A stretch of 49,031 bases of DNA from CAYGWX01 sp964353855 [NCBI: uncultured bacterium] (GCA_964353855.1 CAYGWX010000012.1:1-49031), one strand, 5' to 3'. Shown: positions 33,307 to 41,687, numbered from the stretch's first letter. Notes: generated from the letters alone by a model not told the origin. A program made the numbers and translations.

Positions 33307-34266
33307 TTACCGGACAACCACCAGCGAGCGGGTTGCGGTAAGCGTACCGGCCCGGAGGGAGCAAAGGTAAACGCCCGAGGCCGCTGGCCTCTTCTCATTA
33401 TCCAAACCATCCCAGCGGACCGCATGATGTCCGGCATTCCTTTTGCCCCTTTCCAGAATCCTGACCAACCGGCCGGATAGATCGTATAGGACAAGCTCCA
33501 CCACGGACGCCTTGGGCAAGTCATAGGCGATGTCCCCTCCTCTGCGGAATGGATGGGGTGATGTCGGATAGAGCCTGGGCGGCAAGGCGACCGGTCCGGC
33601 TGGGGTGAGGACCTCTACCCCTGAGCCGTACTCCACGAACAGGGTTACTCCCCAGTCAAACGGGACTCCAACGGTATCAGCCCTGGCCCAGGTCGTGCTG
33701 TTGGTTGAGATGAACTGGTGTGTCGCCACGGTCGTGGTGGTTGTATCGGTGCACGTCCTTAGGGAATCTGCGGGGTTGGCTCCCTGCATTCCAAGATAGC
33801 CGGCCCAGAAATCCTGTCCGGTGAAGGTGAACGGCGTGCTGAACCGGATCTTGACCGCGAAGGCCCCGGCTTGGGGCGGGTTGAAGCTCCAGGCATAGGA
33901 CAAGAGCCTGCTTCCGGGACGTCGGCCTCCTCCGCCCGCTGTGGTGTCCCGGTAGATGATGAAGGTATCCGTTGGGCTCGGGGTCATGGCCCTTGCTGCC
34001 CAGATCACGGCGACCACGGAATCGACCCGCCCTGGCTGGGTCGGTGAAAACCGGGTTGCAGTGTAGATCCTTGTGCCCGCTCCCTGATACCAGTAATAAA
34101 GCCGGCCGTCTCGGAAGATGGAGTGATATTGCAGGGTCTCGGCCGCGAACACCCCGGCCCCGCCACTGGCAGGCTCGATTACGGCCTCACCGCCGAACAC
34201 GGGCCATTCGGCCCAGGCGTATCCGCCGAACAGCAACACGGCAAGGATCAAAAGCCCTTTTTTCAC
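33307..34266 (-). CDS. Secreted protein with FlgD/type IX-like sorting domain
   Basis: 319 residues; GTG start after AAAAGGAGGGG. Signal peptide 1-19 (ends AWA). Residues ~25-215 are a Thr/Ser-rich, probably beta-sandwich domain of no known family (YHSIFRDGRLYYWYQG, TQPGRVDSVVAVIW). The last ~85 residues (LYPTSPHPFRRGGDIAY, VELVLYDLSGRLVRIL, GHHAVRWDGLDN, ASGVYLCSLRAG) are a FlgD-like Ig fold of the type used as secretion/anchoring signal. Surface or released protein; role unknown. Confidence 0.85.
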   Translation of the reverse strand: MKKGLLILAVLLFGGYAWAEWPVFGGEAVIEPASGGAGVFAAETLQYHSIFRDGRLYYWYQGAGTRIYTATRFSPTQPGRVDSVVAVIWAARAMTPSPTDTFIIYRDTTAGGGGRRPGSRLLSYAWSFNPPQAGAFAVKIRFSTPFTFTGQDFWAGYLGMQGANPADSLRTCTDTTTTTVATHQFISTNSTTWARADTVGVPFDWGVTLFVEYGSGVEVLTPAGPVALPPRLYPTSPHPFRRGGDIAYDLPKASVVELVLYDLSGRLVRILERGKRNAGHHAVRWDGLDNEKRPAASGVYLCSLRAGTLTATRSLVVVR

Positions 34267-34381
34267 AGTCCCCTCCTTTTAATGGTCTGCCTTAGAGTTG
34301 ATGGTTTCGTTCGATGTGCCATTCGTCTCCAACGGGTTCTAATATCCTTCGCTCATCCTTGTTTCCTCCTTCGTTAGGTTC

Positions 34382-34406
34382 GGAACGCCCGGGATGTGTT
34401 TCCGTC
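34382..34406 (+). promoter_or_regulatory. Candidate ECF-sigma promoter
   Basis: GGAAC (34382-34386), 17 bases, GTCTA (34404-34408). GGAAC with a GTC-type -10 is the pattern of many ECF sigma factors, so the sigma gene may control itself. Confidence 0.4.
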
Positions 34407-34497
34407 TATGGTAATACAGACGAGCTTCTTCATCTCGGGTTCCATCTGTCTCACCGGGGGGCTCGATTCCGGGTGAATTTCTTTGCAGAGATATGAT

Positions 34498-34503
34498 ATA
34501 ATG
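34498..34503 (+). promoter_or_regulatory. Consensus -10 box before the sigma gene
   Basis: A perfect TATAAT with an A/T-rich flank; the -35 region (GTGAAT, 18 bases before) is weak. Confidence 0.4.
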
Positions 34504-34593
34504 TTGAATAATGTGGATTTTTTATGTATTTCCATGGAACGCAATCCGAAGTTCCTCGTCTCTATTCTTAGAGAAGAAGGGCCTCAGAAGGTC

Positions 34594-35220
34594 ATGGTCG
34601 GTGAAAAGCCGAAGCCCAGCGAACGGATGGCAATCGAAACGCTTGATGTGAACATCGTGGTCCGCGCCAGGCAGGGTGATCGGGAGGCCTTCAGGCTCCT
34701 CTTTGAGGCGACTAAAGGACGCACTTTCAATTACATGCTGCGCATGATGCGGAACGTGGAGGACGCCAAGGATCTGACCCAGGAGGTCTATGCCAAGGCC
34801 TTTTTCGCCCTCCCCGGCCTCAGGCAGCCGGAGGCGTTCTATGGGTGGCTGAAAGCCCTGGTGGTCAACCGGGTTCGCGACTACCTGCGCTCAGCCCCGG
34901 CCCGGAACCGGGAGGTCTCGCTGGAGGAGATGGTCGAAACCTCTGGGGATGCCGTTTACGCCTTGGGTGTTGCTGCCGGAACCCCGGAGGAGGATTTGCT
35001 GGCCAGAGAGCGTTCTGCCGAGATGGAGAAGGCCATTAACGGCCTGCCGGACATCCACCGCGAAGTGGTGCTCCTTCATCATATCGAAGGGCTGCCGGTG
35101 GAGCACATCGCGTCCATATTGAGGGTCCCGCCGGGTACCGTGAAATCGAGACTATCTCGGGCCAGGGGGGAACTGGCCAGCAAGTTGTCCAGTTACACCG
35201 GCTTGAAAGGGGGGTCATAA
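34594..35220 (+). CDS. ECF-family RNA polymerase sigma factor
   Basis: About 208 residues from the chosen ATG. Region 2 (FNYMLRMMRNVEDAKDLTQEVYAKAF) and region 4 (LPDIHREVVLLHHIEG, HIASILRVPPGTVKSRLSRAR) are complete; regions 1 and 3 are absent, as in RpoE-type factors. The frame is open back to 34483, but that ATG would overlap the TATAAT at 34498; AGAAGG stands before 34594, and 34627 is another choice. It heads a five-gene envelope operon with its anti-sigma factor two bases downstream. Confidence 0.9.
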   Translation: MVGEKPKPSERMAIETLDVNIVVRARQGDREAFRLLFEATKGRTFNYMLRMMRNVEDAKDLTQEVYAKAFFALPGLRQPEAFYGWLKALVVNRVRDYLRSAPARNREVSLEEMVETSGDAVYALGVAAGTPEEDLLARERSAEMEKAINGLPDIHREVVLLHHIEGLPVEHIASILRVPPGTVKSRLSRARGELASKLSSYTGLKGGS

Positions 35221-35221
35221 C

Positions 35222-35743
35222 ATGAACTGCCAGGATCTCAGAAAGATCGTTTCCCAGAGCCCGAAGGATTTATTCGCCATGCCGCTTCCCGAAGAGCTGA
35301 CGCGTCATGTGAACGAGTGTCCGGCCTGCGCGGAGTACGTCCGGTCTCTGCGGGAGCTTAGCGGCCTCTTGGACCGTATGGAGAAGAGGAGCGCACCGGA
35401 CGATCTTTGGGCCGGGGTGGTGGCCAAGATCAACGAGATGGAAGCGGATAGAGCCGGGGCAGAGGCGATTTCTTTGCGCAGCAAGGTCACGAAGCGTTGG
35501 CTGCCTCTCCCGGGATTCCTGAAACCGATTCCAGCCTGGGCTGCGGCAGTGGTTCTCCTGGTGCTTGTGGGCGGCGGGGTTTACCTCGGCAGGTCCTGTT
35601 CTCCCCAGCCGGAGGTCGAGCCCTACGGGTACTACGATCAGCACGTGATGCTCTCGGTCCAGGACCCGCTCGCGGACCGGGCCGCGGCAGGATTGATGAT
35701 CACTGAGAATCAAGCGCGGACGGGCGAAAAGAAGTCGCCGTGA
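35222..35743 (+). CDS. Anti-sigma factor with zinc-binding N-terminus and TM helix
   Basis: 173 residues. The cytoplasmic part has HVNECPACAEYV (H-X3-C-X2-C), the zinc anti-sigma motif; an amphipathic region follows, then one membrane helix (~103-122, PAWAAAVVLLVLVGGGVYLG) and a short periplasmic tail. It should hold the sigma factor at the membrane until a signal arrives. Its stop overlaps the GTG of the next gene (GTGA). Confidence 0.88.
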   Translation: MNCQDLRKIVSQSPKDLFAMPLPEELTRHVNECPACAEYVRSLRELSGLLDRMEKRSAPDDLWAGVVAKINEMEADRAGAEAISLRSKVTKRWLPLPGFLKPIPAWAAAVVLLVLVGGGVYLGRSCSPQPEVEPYGYYDQHVMLSVQDPLADRAAAGLMITENQARTGEKKSP

Positions 35744-36765
35744 GAAAATCGCTGGTCCTTATGATCTTGCTTCTTATGGGCGCGGTCACCCACATTTGGG
35801 CCGCTCCGCCCGGGGGGTCGGCCTCGGAGTTGGTCAGGGCGGCCATCCGAAAGGAAGGGCGGATCGACTTGAGCGGAACCTCGGAGACCGCCCTCTTCAC
35901 GCCCCAGGGGCAGGTCAAGGCTCAGACCAGGATCCTCTGGAGCTCTCAAGGCATGATCCGGACGGAATACCTGACGGGTCCGGCCGCCGGACGAGTGCTG
36001 GTCACCCGTCCCCTGGATGCTTGGGAGTATCGGCCGGGCGAAAAGAAGGTCTACCTTACCCTCTTCGGTACGGCCGCTGACCTTGAGAAAGATTGGGAGA
36101 TCATTGCCGCCAATTATGCCTTCGAGGACCAGGGAGCCGAGAGGATCGCTGGTCGGGAGACGCGGATCGTGAACATACGGAGCAAGTACCCCGGTCGCCC
36201 TTCGCGCAAGCTCTGGATCGACCCTCAGAAGGGGGTCATATTGAAGTCGGAGTTCCGCGATGCCTCCAACGGCCTCACATCCGCCACGGCCTTTATGAGC
36301 ATAGACTTTAACGGGAAAGCGAACCCAGACCTGTTTTCGCCGCCCTCTGGGATCCCCGTCGTTTCCACCGAGGGCGGTCAACAGCCGGTCTCGGTGGAAG
36401 AGCTTGCCAAGCTCGTGGGGTTCCCGCTGGTGTATCCCCGAAGCCTTCCGGAAGGCTTCCGGCTTCAGGGGGTTTACCCCTATCGTTGCCGGCGGGGTGT
36501 TTATTCCGCCCAGCTCCGCTACACGGACGGATTGACCAGTTTCTCCGTCTTCGAACGCTGGCGGGTTTGCCCGAAGTGCGGAAAAGAGGTGGAGCCGGGG
36601 TTTCCCTGGAGAAGGGGAAAGAGGAAGGTTGCTCCGGAGAGTTGTGAATTGCTGGCCGGGCCGGCCGGTAAGACCGTAAAAGTGGATAAGGACAAGCTCA
36701 GCTTCGTGGTGGTGGGAGACCTCGCCCGGGAAGAGCTGTCCAGGGTCGCAGAGGGGTTTAAATGA
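35740..36765 (+). CDS. MucB/RseB-like periplasmic regulator
   Basis: 341 residues. Signal peptide 1-22 (ends WAA). The N-terminal half is an LolA/RseB-like beta fold (DLSGTSETALFTPQGQVKAQTRILWSS, RKLWIDPQKGVILKSEFRD); the C-terminal third resembles the DUF4367/RseB C-terminal sensing domain (FPLVYPRSLPEGFRLQGVY), broken by a Cys pair CPKCGKEV. RseB-type proteins bind the periplasmic part of the anti-sigma and sense mislocalised lipids or lipoproteins; gene order strongly supports that role. GTG start. Confidence 0.82.
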   Translation: MRKSLVLMILLLMGAVTHIWAAPPGGSASELVRAAIRKEGRIDLSGTSETALFTPQGQVKAQTRILWSSQGMIRTEYLTGPAAGRVLVTRPLDAWEYRPGEKKVYLTLFGTAADLEKDWEIIAANYAFEDQGAERIAGRETRIVNIRSKYPGRPSRKLWIDPQKGVILKSEFRDASNGLTSATAFMSIDFNGKANPDLFSPPSGIPVVSTEGGQQPVSVEELAKLVGFPLVYPRSLPEGFRLQGVYPYRCRRGVYSAQLRYTDGLTSFSVFERWRVCPKCGKEVEPGFPWRRGKRKVAPESCELLAGPAGKTVKVDKDKLSFVVVGDLAREELSRVAEGFK

Positions 36766-36860
36766 TCATTTCATGGAACCCTCATGCCCCGATTCCGTCT
36801 TTAAGGGTGAAAGACAAAGGCGTTTTAAAACCCCAAAGACGAAAGAAAGGAGTAAGTGAC

Positions 36861-37409
36861 ATGAAAAAAGTATGGAGCATCGCCGTGGTGAGCCTGTTTT
36901 TGGTGGGTCTGGCGGGTCCCCTCGCCCTGGCCGGCGATACAGAGCAGGAGCGGGAGCGTCTGCGTGTGCGGACCGAGGAGCAGACAAAGACCCAGACCCA
37001 GGAGCAGGAAAGGCTCAAGGCCCAGAACCAGGGCCAGGATCAAAACCGGGAACGGGTGCGCAACGAGGAGCGGGTCCGGACCCGGAGCGGGCAGGTTGCG
37101 ACCTCGGACGCCGCGACCGATGGGAAGGCCTACGCCTATGCGCACCAATGGAGATACCAGAACTACGTGGACGCGGACGGCGACGGGATCTGCGACCGCT
37201 ACCAGTATCGGAATGCCTATAACTACCGCTACTGGCGGGGCAACCGCTATCAGGCTCCCGGAGACCCGACCAATCCCGGCGGGCCGGTGATGCGCGGCCG
37301 GAACTTTCTGGACGCCAACGGCGACGGGGTCTGCGACCGCTACCAGAGCGGCGGCTCCGGCGGTGGAACCGGAGGAGACTATCGAACCGGGAGAGGCGGC
37401 GGACGGTAA
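36861..37409 (+). CDS. Secreted protein with coiled coil and two calcium-type loops
   Basis: 182 residues; AAAGGAG before the ATG. Signal peptide 1-24 (ends ALA). Residues ~26-75 are an Arg/Glu/Gln-rich stretch likely to form a coiled coil. Two loops of EF-hand/dockerin type follow, DADGDGICDRYQ (~110) and DANGDGVCDRYQ (~152), each with one Cys, separated by a Tyr/Arg/Asn-rich spacer (YQYRNAYNYRYWRGNRYQ). Gly/Arg-rich C-terminus. No family known; probably a Ca2+-binding envelope protein of the sigma regulon. Confidence 0.8.
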   Translation: MKKVWSIAVVSLFLVGLAGPLALAGDTEQERERLRVRTEEQTKTQTQEQERLKAQNQGQDQNRERVRNEERVRTRSGQVATSDAATDGKAYAYAHQWRYQNYVDADGDGICDRYQYRNAYNYRYWRGNRYQAPGDPTNPGGPVMRGRNFLDANGDGVCDRYQSGGSGGGTGGDYRTGRGGGR

Positions 37410-37428
37410 GAGCCATCTCAGGGAGAGA

Positions 37429-37456
37429 GGGGAGACCTGCCAATGCAGGCCTCCCC
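37429..37456 (+). other. Hairpin between envelope operon genes
   Basis: GGGGAG-A-CCTGC, CAAT loop, GCAGG-C-CTCCCC; no T-run follows. Likely mRNA processing or attenuation rather than full termination. Confidence 0.5.
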
Positions 37457-37503
37457 ATCTGCCCTTACCTTTGACTATTCATCATTAGGGAGAAGGGGTG
37501 ACC

Positions 37504-38646
37504 ATGAATCCTGTGCGCCTGATTTCCAAGGCTCGGCATACCGGGCTGGTCTTTTTCCTTTTGCTTCTCGCCCAGTCGTCTCCGGTCTCGGCCGTGCAGT
37601 TCAGCGGGGACATCGGCGCCTCCGGGGAATTCGACTCCAACGTCTTCAAAGACTATTATGCCGGGGAGGACTGGGTCGAGCGGGCCGCCCTGACCCTGGG
37701 GTTTAGCGGGGAATCCCGGGACACCCTGCCCGCGATCAACGATCTCTACTACCTGGGTGAGCTGGCGTGGTTCAACCGCCTTACGGAGATGAGCTACCAC
37801 CGGCACAGCCTGAACGCCGTTCACGACCATCCGTTCGGAGACGGGCAAAACTTCAGGCTCAAAGCCTCGCTGGCTACGCTGGCCAATCGCGAGATTTACC
37901 AGGCCTACGACCACCTTTCCCCCTCGGCCGGGGCCGGCCTTGCGCTCTGGCCCGGGGGCTGGTTCAAGGTCGATCTTTCAGGGATGGGCGGGATGACCCG
38001 CTATCCGAATTACACCATCTACAATCAGGTCTTTGACGGGTTCGGGCTGGAAGTGTCCCGGTTCTTCCAGTCGGCTCAGGCCACGGTCATCCTGGGGGGC
38101 TCGACGAACCAGTACTTTCTGACCTCCCAGCCTTCGGGGAGCCGTTTCGATGAGGTCTCGGCCCGGGTCCGGCTGGCTAAATCCCTCGGGCCGTCGTTCG
38201 GTCTTCACGGGGAATATTCCTACGTTGCGGGCTCGGCGACGACCCCATTGGACACCCTGAACGGAGCGGGCCGAATCATCACCCCGGCCCTGGGGAACAA
38301 CAGCTTCTTCACCGACTTCTTCTTGGACCGGCGGATGAGCCGGTTTTCAGGAGGGTTTAAGGTCCGGCCGCCGGACACGGGATTCGAGGTCTCATTCGTG
38401 CCGTCCTTCCGGTCGGTGACCTACCTCGGCAGGCCGGCCACGGACACCCTGGGCGTGGCGCTCACGCCGCTTGTCGACCGCGAGGATGACATCACGGAAG
38501 TGGTCGTTGCCGGAATAAAGTCCTTCGGGGTGAACCAGCCCTTCCGGCTGGAGATCCGATATCTATTCCAGAAGAGCAGCTCCAACGACCAGAGCTACGA
38601 CTACGACAAGCATTCCTTCCAGGCCGGATTCGGTTACGAGTTTTAG
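37504..38646 (+). CDS. Outer-membrane beta-barrel protein
   Basis: 380 residues. Signal peptide 1-30 (ends SAVQ). The rest alternates polar and hydrophobic residues with many aromatic ends (GDIGASGEFDSNVF, FRLEIRYLFQKSS, SFQAGFGYEF), typical of a large barrel; it ends in Phe, the signature residue for BAM insertion. Function unknown. ATG 37504 is preferred (AGAAGGGG upstream); a GTG at 37498 is the alternative. Last gene of the sigma operon. Confidence 0.82.
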   Translation: MNPVRLISKARHTGLVFFLLLLAQSSPVSAVQFSGDIGASGEFDSNVFKDYYAGEDWVERAALTLGFSGESRDTLPAINDLYYLGELAWFNRLTEMSYHRHSLNAVHDHPFGDGQNFRLKASLATLANREIYQAYDHLSPSAGAGLALWPGGWFKVDLSGMGGMTRYPNYTIYNQVFDGFGLEVSRFFQSAQATVILGGSTNQYFLTSQPSGSRFDEVSARVRLAKSLGPSFGLHGEYSYVAGSATTPLDTLNGAGRIITPALGNNSFFTDFFLDRRMSRFSGGFKVRPPDTGFEVSFVPSFRSVTYLGRPATDTLGVALTPLVDREDDITEVVVAGIKSFGVNQPFRLEIRYLFQKSSSNDQSYDYDKHSFQAGFGYEF

Positions 38647-38690
38647 AGCCGTCCGTAGCGGACTTTCCTAAAAAGGGGTGAGTTTATTAT

Positions 38691-38766
38691 CGCTGGCAGC
38701 CGTGGCCCCGGAGACGGGGTTGCGGTGGGTTGCATGAACCCGGCGTGCAGCTCAGCCAGCGTTTTT
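38691..38766 (+). ncRNA. Structured three-way-junction RNA/terminator
   Basis: Outer stem CGCTGGC (38691-38697) with GCCAGCG (38755-38761), directly followed by five T. Inside: stem GCCG/CGGT extended by CCCC/GGGG (38699-38726), then stem GGGTT/AACCC (38727-38741), then ~13 unpaired bases. Three nested or adjacent helices in 71 bases is more than a simple terminator. It could be the 3' end of the envelope operon mRNA or a small RNA cut from it. No known riboswitch family recognised. Confidence 0.4.
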
Positions 38767-38815
38767 ATTTGATATCGTTTCCTTCCTCCGCTTTCTTCCC
38801 GCGTGTTTCGCCCAT

Positions 38816-39463
38816 CTAAACCACGATCTCCGCCTGCGCGTAGCCTGACCTTCCCCCGTCCGGTCTTAAAACCCTTCCTTTCACGGCTACCCTCGTCCCC
38901 GCCGGGATTCCCGAAAGGACATGAAGGCCGGTGGTTCCGTCGGCATAGACTAAGTGACGGAACTTGGAGGGGTAGGCTTTGCGCGAGGCTTTGGTTTGGT
39001 TGAGCCAGAGGTCTATCTGGGTTCCAGCAGGCAGGGGTTCCCAGCGGATTCGGACGACTCCGGGGCTTGGGTTTCTGAGTCTGAACCTTTCCGGCGAATT
39101 GGGCTGGGGGATAGATGGGGGCTGGATGGCCAAGGTTAAACCTGCATCCGCTAAGACCTGGTTCACGGAAACGTAGGCGTTGTACCCTGACCAATGGCTC
39201 TCCCGGCCCAGGGTGGGGTCTGTGGGCTTTAAGAGCTTGGCGAACGCTTCCCAGCTTGCCCTCTCTGCGTCCGTGATCCCGCCCCAGGCCCGGGTGACCT
39301 TGGGGGTGGTCTTCCAGATTTGCTCCTTCCTCTGCGTGTTGGGCTGGCTGGGCATGACGAAGGTTCGCAGGCAGTTGATCCCTCTCCACTCCGTGAACAC
39401 GAACCCGTCGGCTATCCTGCCCCGGAGGTCTATGCTGTGCAGGGGCGACCTTACCTTTGCCAT
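38816..39463 (-). CDS. Hypothetical protein with FN3-like C-terminal half
   Basis: 215 residues; GGAG eight bases before the ATG. No signal peptide. The start MAKVRSPLHSIDLRGRIADG with FTEWRGINCLRTFVMPSQPN, then WGGITDAERASWEAFAK, is like a group of phage- or tail-associated proteins (DUF6266-like). Residues ~120-215 read as a fibronectin-III-like beta domain (RFRLRNPSPGVVRIRWEPLPAGT). A longer ORF on the same strand in another frame is a shadow. Function unknown. Confidence 0.7.
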   Translation of the reverse strand: MAKVRSPLHSIDLRGRIADGFVFTEWRGINCLRTFVMPSQPNTQRKEQIWKTTPKVTRAWGGITDAERASWEAFAKLLKPTDPTLGRESHWSGYNAYVSVNQVLADAGLTLAIQPPSIPQPNSPERFRLRNPSPGVVRIRWEPLPAGTQIDLWLNQTKASRKAYPSKFRHLVYADGTTGLHVLSGIPAGTRVAVKGRVLRPDGGRSGYAQAEIVV

Positions 39464-39481
39464 CTTTTACTCCTTTCTTCT

Positions 39482-39509
39482 TTTCACGTTTCACCTTTCA
39501 CTTTTCACG
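39482..39509. repeat. 7-bp tandem repeat, 4 units
   Basis: TTTCACG, TTTCACC, TTTCACT, TTTCACG; on the minus strand CGTGAAA-type units, the same family as 10442 and 48884. It lies in the 5' leader of the 38816-39463 gene. Confidence 0.78.
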
Positions 39510-39514
39510 TCCAT

Positions 39515-39545
39515 ATTATACTCGTGTTTACCATGTCTTTGTCAA
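39515..39545 (-). promoter_or_regulatory. Sigma70-like promoter of the FN3-like gene
   Basis: Minus strand TTGACA (39545-39540) and TATAAT (39520-39515) are both perfect, but the spacer is 19 bases. Confidence 0.55.
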
Positions 39546-39586
39546 GTACATGCCCGAAATAATTCATCTCCCAGGATGGGGCAATA

Positions 39587-39696
39587 ATTAGTGTGAAGTT
39601 AGTGTGAAATTAGAGGGAAGTTAGAGGGAAATTAGAGAGAAATTAGAGGGAAATTAGACGGAACTTAGTGGGAACATGGCGGGAACTTAGCGAGAG
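39587..39696. repeat. 11-bp tandem repeat, 10 units
   Basis: Ten units with consensus NTTAGNGGGAA, exactly in register over 110 bases: ATTAGTGTGAA, GTTAGTGTGAA, ATTAGAGGGAA, GTTAGAGGGAA and so on, decaying at the right end (CATGGCGGGAA, CTTAGCGAGAG). Confidence 0.92.
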
Positions 39697-39836
39697 GCTT
39701 TTCTGCAATGCCTTGCCAATGCTCCTGTTATGGGTTAAAATTAGAGGGTATTGGGGAGGGGTAAGCTGAGAGGGATTAAGGTAAGTCTTTGAAGGACAAT
39801 GGATTAGCCGTGATAATGTCTCCGGAAAAAGCATCG

Positions 39837-39859
39837 GCCCCGCTCAAGGCGAGCGGGGC
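39837..39859 (-). terminator. Terminator of the redoxin/acyl-CoA dehydrogenase unit
   Basis: GCCCCGCT and AGCGGGGC, 7-base loop; on the minus strand a CTTTTT tract follows after five bases. Confidence 0.7.
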
Positions 39860-39903
39860 TGAAAATTGTCAGGGGCTGAGACTCAGCCCGTGTTGCGGGA
39901 CCC

Positions 39904-40395
39904 TCACCCCGGCCTCAGGGCCGGCGCATCGTCTCCGGGCTTGAACACGGACGGGACAGGGACTCCGAGCAGCTTGCCCAAATCACGGGCCAGGTCCTCC
40001 AGGTCCTTTCTCACGAACCCCTCGATGACTTTCAGGATCATTCCTCCCGGCTCGATCAGAAAGGTCGTGGGCACGGTGCTGATGCCGTACGAATTGGACA
40101 CCGGGTATCCGGGTTTGTCTATGGCCTGGGGAAAGGTGAGCCCGTAGTCCCGGGCAAAGCCCTTGGCCTTGGGGGCATCGTCCTGGGACACGGCCCAGAA
40201 GGTGACTTTGCCTTTGACCCCCTGGTAGATCCTCTCCAGGAAGGGCAGGGTGAACTGGCACACCGGGCAGGTGTCCTTGTAGAAGGCCAGCAGCACGGGC
40301 GGCTCCCCGGCCTGGGCCTTGAAGACCCTGGGCGAGCCGTCCTCTCCCTTCATGTCAAAGGCCGGGGCCTTTTTCCCGACCGGCAAAAGTCCCAT
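39904..40395 (-). CDS. Thioredoxin-like peroxiredoxin/TlpA-type protein
   Basis: 163 residues, no signal peptide. AhpC/TSA-like fold: KKAPAFDMKGEDG, VLLAFYKDTCPVCQFTLPFLE with the CPVC redox pair near residue 45, FWAVSQDDAPKAKGFARDYGL, and the cis-Pro in YGISTVPTTFLIEPGG. Reduces peroxides or protein disulfides. It starts five bases after the acyl-CoA dehydrogenase stop, so the two are one transcript; a longer in-frame upstream reading is a shadow of that gene. Confidence 0.87.
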   Translation of the reverse strand: MGLLPVGKKAPAFDMKGEDGSPRVFKAQAGEPPVLLAFYKDTCPVCQFTLPFLERIYQGVKGKVTFWAVSQDDAPKAKGFARDYGLTFPQAIDKPGYPVSNSYGISTVPTTFLIEPGGMILKVIEGFVRKDLEDLARDLGKLLGVPVPSVFKPGDDAPALRPG

Positions 40396-40400
40396 GCATC

Positions 40401-41606
40401 TCACTCCACGATGTACTGGGTCTCGGTCGGGATGAAGGGATCGAGGTAGCTTAAGGACCCCGCCATCTTGGTGATCGCCCGGGCGATCACCAGCCTCTGG
40501 ATCTCGTTCGTGCCCTCGTAGATCTGGGTTATCTTGGCGTCGCGCATGTACTTCTCGATGGGGTAGTCCTTCATGTACCCGTACCCTCCGAAGATCTGCA
40601 CCGCCCGGGTGGTGACCTCCATGGCCGTGTCTGTGGCGAAGAGCTTGGCCATCGCGGCCAGCGCGGTCACGTTCTCGAGCCCTGAGTCCAGGGCCCTGGC
40701 CGCGGTGTAGACCAGCTGCCGCGCGGCCTCCACCTTGGCGGCCATCTCCGCAAGGTAGTTTCCGATGGTCTGGATCCCGATCACCGCCTGCTCGAACTGC
40801 CTGCGCTTGGAGGCGTACACCGTGGCCAGTTCCAGGGCTCCCTGGGCCAGTCCTACGGCCTGGGCCGCGACCCCGGGCCGGGCGTTGTCCAGGGTCTGCA
40901 TCGCGATTTTGAATCCCACGCCTTCCTGCCCGCCCACCAGCCGCTCCCGGGCCACCCTGCAGTCCTTGAACATCAGCTCCACGACCGGGGCGCAGCGGAT
41001 GCCCAGCTTGTCCTCCACCTTTCCGATGGTGAACCCGGGGGTGTCCTTGTCCACCAGGAACGCGGAGATGCGCCGGGACTTGGACTCCGGGTCGGTCACC
41101 GCGAAGACCGTGTACAGGTTCGCCGCCCCGCCGTTCGTGGTCCACTTCTTCTCACCATTCAGGATGAAGTGATCCCCGTCCTTCCTGGCCCGGGTCTTCT
41201 GGGCTCCGGCGTCGCTCCCCGCGGTCTTCTCCGAGAGCCCGAAGGCGCAGAGCGTCTTGCCCTCCGCGATCTTGGGCAGAAGGGCTTTCTTCTGCTCCTC
41301 GGTTCCGCCCAGGATGATCGGGAAGGAGCCCAGGGCGTTCACCGCAAACATCACCCCTACCCCGCCGCAGGCCCGGGAGATCTCCTCCACACAGAGGCAC
41401 AGGTTCAGGACCCCGCCCCCGTCCCCGCCGTACTCCTTGGGGATCCAGACCTTGAAGAGCCCGGCCTTGGCCAGCGCCTCCTTCACTTCCCAGGGATACT
41501 CCTGCAACTTATCGTACTTCGCGGCCGCCGGCCGGACAACCTTCTCGGCCAGCTCGTGGGCTCGTTCCTTCCAGGCCAGGTTCTCCGGGGTCAAAAGTCC
41601 GTTCAT
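40401..41606 (-). CDS. Acyl-CoA dehydrogenase
   Basis: FAD enzyme of 401 residues that oxidises acyl-CoA to enoyl-CoA and passes electrons to ETF. FAD/substrate motifs LCAFGLSEKTAGSDA and KKWTTNGGAANLY, the RRQFEQAVIG segment and the C-terminal QIYEGTNEIQRLVIAR with the likely catalytic Glu are all present. It is of the short-chain/butyryl-CoA dehydrogenase sort. AGGGAGG before the ATG. No ETF genes nearby. Confidence 0.93.
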   Translation of the reverse strand: MNGLLTPENLAWKERAHELAEKVVRPAAAKYDKLQEYPWEVKEALAKAGLFKVWIPKEYGGDGGGVLNLCLCVEEISRACGGVGVMFAVNALGSFPIILGGTEEQKKALLPKIAEGKTLCAFGLSEKTAGSDAGAQKTRARKDGDHFILNGEKKWTTNGGAANLYTVFAVTDPESKSRRISAFLVDKDTPGFTIGKVEDKLGIRCAPVVELMFKDCRVARERLVGGQEGVGFKIAMQTLDNARPGVAAQAVGLAQGALELATVYASKRRQFEQAVIGIQTIGNYLAEMAAKVEAARQLVYTAARALDSGLENVTALAAMAKLFATDTAMEVTTRAVQIFGGYGYMKDYPIEKYMRDAKITQIYEGTNEIQRLVIARAITKMAGSLSYLDPFIPTETQYIVE

Positions 41607-41657
41607 CTATACCTCCCTATGGGGTTTCACGACGATGCGCTTGGAATATAGACATAT

Positions 41658-41687
41658 ATTGTACGGCGGGTCTGCCCCGGGTGTCAA
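41658..41687 (-). promoter_or_regulatory. Sigma70 promoter of the acyl-CoA dehydrogenase gene
   Basis: Minus strand TTGACA (41687-41682), 18 bases, TACAAT (41663-41658). The -35 box overlaps the end of the aspartase gene. Confidence 0.75.

Larger units (their letters stand above)
34267..34593. other. Intergenic region with ECF-type and sigma70 promoter signals
   Basis: 327 bases with no gene. It holds an ECF-like -35/-10 pair (34382-34406) and a TATAAT (34498-34503), both on the plus strand. Nothing else recognised. Confidence 0.6.
39464..39903. other. Repeat-rich intergenic region
   Basis: 440 bases without a gene: heptamer array, minus-strand promoter, ten-unit 11-bp array (39587-39696), ~140 bases in which I see nothing but AT-richness, and the terminator of the redoxin gene. 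Confidence 0.7.

Noticed and set aside
38643-39494. Long minus-strand ORF (283 codons) over the FN3-like gene
   Set aside because: Shadow in another frame: Arg/Pro-rich, no ribosome site, no domain; the 215-residue frame has a proper start and sensible composition.
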